A stretch of DNA of 5,269 nucleotides from Tannerellaceae bacterium. GTDB lineage: Bacteria > Bacteroidota > Bacteroidia > Bacteroidales > Tannerellaceae. Shown here one piece after another: positions 1 through 5,269 of this stretch. The notes beneath the pieces were generated by a model. That model was not told the origin of the DNA and made no database searches. It worked only from the letters and a program-made list of their open reading frames with translations. The first letter of the stretch is position 1, and each line of letters begins with the position of its first letter. The stretch spans positions 1-5,269 of the forward strand of contig JAJBTP010000551.1 in the NCBI GenBank assembly GCA_020860805.1, in the 5' to 3' direction. Both the position numbers and the translations under genes were made by a program.

Positions 1-100
1 GTTTATTTGATAAGCATCTCTTCGATTTTCGATAGTATAGTTTTTATCCTCTTATGCTTATGTATTTGGTGAAATTATGTGTTAATATACTTTGGTTAGT

Positions 101-118
101 TAAAAAGAGGACTTTTTA
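101..118. repeat. Short hairpin, 7-bp stem with AGGA loop
   Basis: TAAAAAG at 101-107 pairs exactly with CTTTTTA at 112-118 across a 4-base loop (AGGA). On the plus strand the 3' arm carries a run of five T; on the minus strand the other arm does the same, so it could act as a weak bidirectional transcription end between the GH105 gene and whatever lies further left. The stem has one G-C pair, so stability is low. Confidence 0.25.
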
Positions 119-191
119 GGGTTCCGGATGACTCCGGTAAGTGATATATGCAGTAAGTTATAATCCATATATTAAAATAAATTATTAGTTA

Positions 192-223
192 AATCCTGCT
201 TATTGTTTCAAAATGACAGGATT
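192..223 (-). terminator. Weak inverted repeat downstream of GH105, possible terminator
   Basis: AATCCTG at 192-198 and CAGGATT at 217-223 are exact reverse complements (7 bp) around an 18-base loop. Read on the minus strand the hairpin starts about 40 bases after the GH105 stop codon and is followed by an AT-rich stretch with short T runs. The long loop and only three G-C pairs make it a poor intrinsic terminator, so this is a tentative call. Confidence 0.25.
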
Positions 224-262
224 GGGATGACTGTATTTTTTACAAAAAATTCCTCTTTTCTT

Positions 263-1446
263 TCAGGGTTGTAATCCTGCTTTTTCAAATTCTAAGGCAG
301 CCATGATAAAAGGACCTACTACTTTGGCATCATTAGCCCGGATCATTTCATTAATATAATAGTCATAATCTCCTGAACGCATTTCTTTTCCACCCAACCC
401 GGCTACAGCACATGCCTGATGGATATTCATCAATCCATTTTCGTCGAACCCGACAAATTCTTTCAGGAATCCTCTGTATGATTCCAACGCAATTTGTTTG
501 TAGGAAGTATCTATATATCCTTTATGTGCAGCTTTATTAAGGTGTAAATAAACATTGCAGAACAGGAAGATTCCAGATAGTTACCTTTATCGCCACTACG
601 ATCCAGTACCTGATACCACAGGCCTGTCTCTTTGTCTCGTATAGCCGTAACCCGGGTAAGCAGATTATCCAATACCATCAGTACACTATCCCGTCCGGGT
701 TGGTGTAGTGGCATAAAATCCAGTACATCCACAATCGCCATAGCATACCAGCCTAACGCTCTACCCCATACATGTTTGGATTGTCCGGTTTCTTTATCCG
801 CCCAAAACATTTCTTTGCTGATGTCAACTGCGTGACGGTACAGGCCGTTGGACGGATCATACGTATGACGGGCTATGGTTAAAATCTGGTTGACAATATC
901 TTTAAAATCTTCCGGCTGGTTATATCGTCTCGCATATTCTGCCATAAACGGGCTACCCATATAAATTCCATCCAACCACATCTGGTATGGATAGATTTTC
1001 TTGTGCCAGAAACCGCCATCCTCATTACGTGGATGTGTATCCAGCTGGCTTCTTAGTAAATCAATGGCTTTTTTATATTTTTCATTTCCGGTATAATCAT
1101 ATATACGAAATAACATTTTGCCACTGTTGACCCGGTCTATATTGTAATCTTCGAGTTTGTATTTTTTTGATACTTCCGTCTTCATTGACCATCGTATCAG
1201 CATAGGCTAAAGCCCGTAGTCAGCATATTTTTTATCCTGCGTAATGGCATATAAATCCATGAATGCCTCTAATTCCAGTCCGTGGCAATAATCCCATTTC
1301 AAGGTAGGCTGGAAATCAAGTTGCCAGGATTCCGGACAACGAATCATTTCAGAATCAGCCATGCGGGTTGCGTATTCTATATTCGATAGAAATAGTGAAA
1401 TCACAGAAAGCAAGAATGTCTTTACCATATAATATTGTGTTTTCAT
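263..1446 (-). pseudogene. Frameshifted GH105 unsaturated rhamnogalacturonyl/glucuronyl hydrolase
   Basis: Family GH105 (YteR/RhiN-like) enzymes hydrate and release the 4,5-unsaturated uronic acid from oligosaccharides made by pectin lyases. Joining three segments gives about 393 residues, near normal family length. Recognisable blocks: RMADSEMIRCPESWQLDF and KWDYCHGLELEAF near the N-terminus; YKLEDYNIDRVNSGK; HPRNEDGGFWHKKIYPYQ; MWLDGIYMGSPF, which should carry the aspartate equivalent to the YteR catalytic Asp; WGRALGWYAMA; TGLWYQVLD; and C-terminal CAVAGLGGKEMRSGDYDYYI then NDAKVVGPFIMAALE. Lesions: (1) at 1205-1212 a 2-base gain or 1-base loss creates TAG at 1209-1207; (2) a T7 run (A7 on the coding strand) at 1162-1168 has one base too many; (3) at 532-535 one base is missing, leading to TAG in the old frame at 513-511. 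The N-terminus (VKTFLLSVISLFLS) looks like a Sec signal peptide without a lipobox cysteine. An in-frame ATG at 1428 is an alternative start. Gene lies 37 bases after the HTCS stop. Sequencing error is the alternative explanation for the lesions. Confidence 0.9.
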
Positions 1447-1460
1447 GATTATTATGAAGG

Positions 1461-1468
1461 CAAAGATA
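1461..1468 (-). promoter_or_regulatory. Candidate Bacteroidota -7 promoter box (TATCTTTG) before the GH105 gene
   Basis: On the minus strand the gap between the two genes contains TATCTTTG, a perfect match to the Bacteroidota sigma-ABfr -7 consensus TAnnTTTG. I see no good TTTG -33 box about 19-21 bases further upstream, where the end of the HTCS gene lies. Transcription would begin around 1453-1456, leaving only about 7-10 bases before the ATG at 1446 but about 25-28 before the ATG at 1428. An HTCS-activated promoter could work without a -33 match. The site may also be chance, with the GH105 gene simply cotranscribed with the HTCS. Confidence 0.35.
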
Positions 1469-1483
1469 AATCCTTCTGCTACC

Positions 1484-4400
1484 TTATTTGTGTAGATTTT
1501 GACTGGAACCGTGTAAAAATTGTTCCTTGTATTCGGTTGGAGTCATTCCATAAATCTGTTTGAAACATTTGCTGAAATAACGGGAATCATTAATACCCAC
1601 CATATAGGATATCTGCGTCATGGTGTATTCATTTTCTTCAATCAGAGAGGCTGCCCGCTTTATACGTACTTCTTTTATAAATTCAACGGGGGCTAATCCC
1701 GTTAGCGCTTTCAATTTTTTAAAGAATACAGAACGGCTTACAGCCAGCTCTTTTACTAAATCATCTACAATCAGGTCGCCATTATCCATATTGTCTTCCA
1801 TAAGGACAAACAGTTTATCCATAAATTTACGATCGTTGGGTGACAGTTCCGGCTGCTGTTGTGCTGGTGGTATTACTTCCTGGGTTTGTTTCTTATCCTG
1901 TCTGTAAAGAGTTTGTAAAGTTTTTCGTTGTTCCAGCAGGTTATTCACCCTGGCCTGCAAATAAGTTGAGCTAAAGGGCTTGGTTATATAATCATTTGCT
2001 CCATACTTCAAGCCTTTTAAACGGCTTTCAATAGTTGCTTTCGCAGATAGAAGTACTACCGGAATATGACTGGTTGAAATGTTTTCACGGATTTGTTGAA
2101 TTAATTCTATTCCATTCCTGCCCGGCATCATCACGTCACTGACTATAATATCCGGAATGGTCTGGATGGCTTTCTGAAGTCCTTCTACTCCATCAGCCGC
2201 TTCTATCACCCGGAAAGAGGAGCGGAATATAGCTACCAGAAAACGCCTTAACTCCGTATTATCCTCTACCACTAACATTAGATCTTTTCCTATATTCTCT
2301 GGTTCTTCTTCATAGGTTTCTCCCATTGCAACTGTCGGAATAAATTCGGTTTCCGGTTTTAAGGAAATAGTAAGCTCACTATAGGAATCGGTCAGAATAA
2401 ATTCTGTATCAGCTTCATAATGTTCTTTGCCTTTCCGGAAGACCACTGTAAATAAACTACCTTTATCTAAAGTGCTGTCTACTGATATGGTGGCTTTATG
2501 TATATCAACCAGTTCTTTTACCAGAGAAAGACCAATCCCCGTACTGGACTGATCAAAAATATTTTTATCCATCAGGTTTTCGAACCGTTCGAAAATGGAC
2601 TCTCTTCTGTTTTCTGCAATGCCTATACCCTGATCCTCTACACCTAAAGATACAGTCTCTTCATCTTCCCGGATAATGACTTTAATCATTTTATCTGCGG
2701 GTGTATATTTAAAAGCATTGGATACCAGATTAAACACAATCTTTTCGAGTTTATCCATATCCAGCCAAAGGGTGATAGCTTTCACCTCTGTTTCCAGTAT
2801 AAAATCAATCCGGTGTTCTTCTGCCAATGCTTCAAAATTATCCATTACTCTTCTGACGAATGAAACAATATCCAGGGGTTGTACTTTGAGTTTCATTTTC
2901 TTATTCTGAATTTTCCGGAAATCTAATATCTGATTAATCAGCCGGAGCATCCGGTTTGTGTTACGCTCCACTATCTGTAATTGTTCACGGGCTTCCAGGG
3001 TCATCGGTTCGTGGGAAAGAACGTGTTCTACCGGACCGGCGATTAATGTTAACGGGGTTCGTAATTCATGAGATATATTCGTAAAAAAGCGGAGCTTAAT
3101 ATCCGAAATTTGTTGTTCCATCTTTACCTTATGTTTAAGACGGTAAATGGTAAATAGAATGGATACGGTAATGAATATAATGAGCAGAATAAATAATACA
3201 AAAACTAATATTCCCCACGGAGTTTCCCAGAACGTAGGGAGAATCGTGATTTTCATCTCCCGTGTATTATCTACCCAAAGTCCGTCACTGTTTGTTGAAC
3301 GTACTTTTAGTGTATATTCTCCTTTGGGAAGATTGGTGTAGGTAACTGAGCGTAGTTTGTCAATATAGTTCCAGTCTTTTTCAAATCCTTCTAACAAATA
3401 AGCGTACTGAATCTTTTCCGGAGCCTGCATATCCAACGCAGCATATCGTAAAGTAAAAATGTTCTGTTTAGGAGATAAACGGATATGCTCTGTTTCATCA
3501 ATGGCCTGCTTTAAAACGGAGTCCGGGTTTGGAGTTACTTCATTATTTGCCAACAGGAAACCGGTAAAAACAACCGGAGGTATAAATGTACTTTTTCGTG
3601 CAGAATCGGGCCTGAAGTAAAGAATTCCATTAGTAGTTCCAAATAATATGCTTTTGCTACCCCGGCGGATAGTTGAAGAAGCTTCATTAAAAGTTATATG
3701 CATATTGAAATCATTATCATCATACATTTCTGCGTATTCTATCCGGGGGTCAAACTTACAAAGGCCGTTTTCCGTACTTATCCAGATGTTCCCCGTTTCA
3801 TCCTCCTGTAAAGAAAGTAAGACATTGCTGGGTAAGCCGTTTTTCATAGTGTAATGTAAGAAACCGGTTGTGCCGTCTTCCCGGATGGTAGCTTTATTCA
3901 ATCCACCTCCAAAAGTTGCCAGAAATACCTCTCCGGATTGGGTAGTAAGAATACTGTATATATCGTTTCCACTCAAAGAAGTTGCTTCTTCTTTGTTACG
4001 ATAATGATGCTGAAATTCAATGGAGGCCGGATCTGAATAATCCGGTTTAAACGAAACGGCACCGGATGTCGTTCCGGCCCAGATAGTACCCTGTTTATCG
4101 GATGTTACTACCCGTACCCGGTAGCAATGTTGGATAGGCCAGTTTTTCAGTTCGTTACCAGGATGGATAAACCGGGGCTTTTCCTGTTTACTATCCGGGA
4201 TATAGTTTAGTCCGCCTCCAAAGGTTGCTACCCAAATAGGGCCTTCCGGTGTTACATGTGTCCAATACACATTATTGTCACTTAAACTATAGCTATCGTC
4301 CGGATCATGTTTGAAATAAGAAAGATTAAACTGCTTTCCTGATTCGGTTAGCTTCAATATCCCTTCTCCTTTTGTTGATATCCAGAACGCATTTTCTTTA

Positions 4401-5269
4401 TCCTGCATAATGTGGTAAGCTACTCCGTCAGCCTGTGGCCCGGTATGAGAGATTTTACCATCCTGTGTTAAATAACCGATGTAGGCCTCTTTTTCATATA
4501 CCCGGATTTTACCATCCCTTGAACCTACCCATAACCGTTGTTTGTGATCTTCATAAATACAACGGGCGTCATTGGTAAGAGATTCATAGGAAAGTTCTTC
4601 GGCTTTGGATAACCGGAATGCTCTAGGAAAAAATGATACTTTTTCCAGACCTTTTGAATGGGTACACATCCACAGGTTACCGGCTTTATCTGAATAGACC
4701 GAATGTATTTTATTGGAAAAACGCCAGTCTTTAGCTCCCGGTTCATTATAAAAAGGCATTAAATATCCTCTGGCATAATCATAGACAGAAAAACCTCCTC
4801 CATGCGGGTGTATCCACAACAATCCGTTCACATCCTCATGAATATGAAATTTGAGGTCTGAACGTTCTGCACTCCCTTTTTCTGTGTAAATAATTTTGTG
4901 TTCAATACTCCCGGTTTTAGGTTTGAAATGAGTGATACCGGTTGCCTCCGCAATATCCATCCAGACTTCTTTCTGGCCGGAAACATACATAGATAATATT
5001 GTATTACCTGGTAAACGGCTGTTGGATTGATTATAATAAGTTGTTTTGCCACTCGTAGTATGATAAGTGAAAAAGCCGTCCCCCTTGGATGAAATAATTA
5101 ATTCTTCTTCCGATAGAGGTAAGATGGTATTAATATCAGATGTTACCGGAAATTCTTTTAATTCAAAATATTCATCTTTTGTGTTGTATTTCCAGATTTT
5201 TCCCCGGCTGGCTCCAAACCAGATAATATGTTCCTGCTGACAGGCTGTATAAAAGAAATGTGCCGGTAT
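1484..5269 (-). CDS. Hybrid two-component system sensor/regulator (HTCS), 5' end outside window
   Basis: One-protein signalling system of the inner membrane: a periplasmic sensor binds an oligosaccharide, and a cytoplasmic kinase, receiver and DNA-binding domain then activate a polysaccharide utilization locus. 1261 residues are visible, numbered here from the codon at 5269-5267; the frame is open to the edge. Order: at least 12 Reg_prop propeller repeats (W-[IVM]-x-T-x-x-G type, e.g. GNIWISTENGL) at about 14-552; Y_Y_Y domain about 598-676; one membrane helix about 685-709; HisKA with H-box SHELRTPLT, His734; HATPase with N-box NLVSNAFKYT, G1 DQGIGI, G2 STGIGLSL; receiver about 996-1113 with Glu1002/Asp1003, phosphoacceptor Asp1045 in SDVMMPG, Ser1075, Lys1097; glutamine/proline-rich linker; AraC-type HTH about 1164-1248. 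All catalytic residues are present. Known HTCS proteins usually have 14 propeller repeats, so about two repeats plus a signal peptide are probably missing. The Met at 4990 is internal: propeller sequence continues before it. Ligand is inferred only from the GH105 neighbour. Confidence 0.97.
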   Translation of the reverse strand: MPAHFFYTACQQEHIIWFGASRGKIWKYNTKDEYFELKEFPVTSDINTILPLSEEELIISSKGDGFFTYHTTSGKTTYYNQSNSRLPGNTILSMYVSGQKEVWMDIAEATGITHFKPKTGSIEHKIIYTEKGSAERSDLKFHIHEDVNGLLWIHPHGGGFSVYDYARGYLMPFYNEPGAKDWRFSNKIHSVYSDKAGNLWMCTHSKGLEKVSFFPRAFRLSKAEELSYESLTNDARCIYEDHKQRLWVGSRDGKIRVYEKEAYIGYLTQDGKISHTGPQADGVAYHIMQDKENAFWISTKGEGILKLTESGKQFNLSYFKHDPDDSYSLSDNNVYWTHVTPEGPIWVATFGGGLNYIPDSKQEKPRFIHPGNELKNWPIQHCYRVRVVTSDKQGTIWAGTTSGAVSFKPDYSDPASIEFQHHYRNKEEATSLSGNDIYSILTTQSGEVFLATFGGGLNKATIREDGTTGFLHYTMKNGLPSNVLLSLQEDETGNIWISTENGLCKFDPRIEYAEMYDDNDFNMHITFNEASSTIRRGSKSILFGTTNGILYFRPDSARKSTFIPPVVFTGFLLANNEVTPNPDSVLKQAIDETEHIRLSPKQNIFTLRYAALDMQAPEKIQYAYLLEGFEKDWNYIDKLRSVTYTNLPKGEYTLKVRSTNSDGLWVDNTREMKITILPTFWETPWGILVFVLFILLIIFITVSILFTIYRLKHKVKMEQQISDIKLRFFTNISHELRTPLTLIAGPVEHVLSHEPMTLEAREQLQIVERNTNRMLRLINQILDFRKIQNKKMKLKVQPLDIVSFVRRVMDNFEALAEEHRIDFILETEVKAITLWLDMDKLEKIVFNLVSNAFKYTPADKMIKVIIREDEETVSLGVEDQGIGIAENRRESIFERFENLMDKNIFDQSSTGIGLSLVKELVDIHKATISVDSTLDKGSLFTVVFRKGKEHYEADTEFILTDSYSELTISLKPETEFIPTVAMGETYEEEPENIGKDLMLVVEDNTELRRFLVAIFRSSFRVIEAADGVEGLQKAIQTIPDIIVSDVMMPGRNGIELIQQIRENISTSHIPVVLLSAKATIESRLKGLKYGANDYITKPFSSTYLQARVNNLLEQRKTLQTLYRQDKKQTQEVIPPAQQQPELSPNDRKFMDKLFVLMEDNMDNGDLIVDDLVKELAVSRSVFFKKLKALTGLAPVEFIKEVRIKRAASLIEENEYTMTQISYMVGINDSRYFSKCFKQIYGMTPTEYKEQFLHGSSQNLHK

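Larger units (their letters stand above)
1..262. other. AT-rich intergenic region downstream of GH105
   Basis: No open frame here looks coding on either strand, and I see no tRNA or other structured RNA that I recognise. It holds the hairpin at 101-118, a CCGG-6-CCGG mini-palindrome near 124-137, the inverted repeat at 192-223, and an A/T-only palindrome at 235-250 (six T, AC, six A, with flanking A and T). It also contains a gapped near-copy of the last codons of the GH105 gene (192-212 against 273-289). The next gene to the left is outside the window. Confidence 0.6.

Noticed and set aside
235..250. A/T-only palindrome as an intrinsic terminator of GH105
   Set aside because: No G-C pairs and a central loop of only two bases, so a stable RNA hairpin is unlikely.
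263..487. A separate 74-residue gene
   Set aside because: The start is an internal TTG (Leu) codon and the sequence is the GH105 C-terminus; family-like sequence continues upstream to about 532.
1160..1168. Programmed ribosomal frameshift at the A7 run
   Set aside because: Two further lesions without slippery sequence and an immediate TAG upstream mean that one recoding event could not give a full enzyme; this family is not known to use recoding.
511..1203. A separate 230-residue gene starting at the ATG at 1203
   Set aside because: Its first residues (MLIRWSMKTEVS) are a frameshifted reading of the GH105 segment AYADTMVNEDGSI; it is the middle part of the broken GH105 gene.
632..3854. Plus-strand open frames at 632-835, 1620-1907, 2676-2909, 3147-3341 and 3648-3854
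   Set aside because: Antisense shadows of the GH105 and HTCS genes, with low-complexity Ser/Arg-rich translations.
4525..5052. Two minus-strand open frames (4525-4746 and 4828-5052)
   Set aside because: They overlap the HTCS propeller region in another frame and show no family features.

Overview
The window comes from a gut-type Bacteroidota genome, most likely Bacteroides, Parabacteroides or a close relative. The evidence is an AT-leaning composition, a one-protein hybrid two-component system (HTCS) of the kind almost confined to this phylum, a Bacteroides-type glycoside hydrolase family 105 (GH105) gene, a perfect match to the Bacteroidota -7 promoter element (TAnnTTTG), and no clear Shine-Dalgarno sites. 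I cannot name the species.

Layout: both genes are on the minus strand. From the right edge (5269) down to 1484 lies an HTCS sensor/regulator. Its reading frame is still open at the window edge, so its true start and signal peptide lie outside. After a 37-base gap comes a GH105 gene, an unsaturated rhamnogalacturonyl/glucuronyl hydrolase, at 1446 to 263. It is full length in content but broken by three indels at about 1205-1212, 1162-1168 and 532-535. The first brings in a TAG stop after 79 codons. Bases 1-262 hold no gene, only AT-rich sequence with weak hairpins and a short repeat related to the 3' end of the GH105 gene.

How they fit together: in Bacteroidota an HTCS senses an oligosaccharide in the periplasm and switches on a neighbouring polysaccharide utilization locus (PUL). 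GH105 enzymes remove the unsaturated uronic acid that polysaccharide lyases leave on pectin-type oligosaccharides. The pair therefore points to the edge of a pectin (probably rhamnogalacturonan) PUL. The 3.8 kb regulator has no lesion in its visible part, while the 1.2 kb enzyme has three. That contrast suggests real decay of the enzyme more than uniformly poor sequence, although read data would be needed to settle it. I did not find a clearly new biological system; the decayed enzyme beside an intact regulator is the most notable point.
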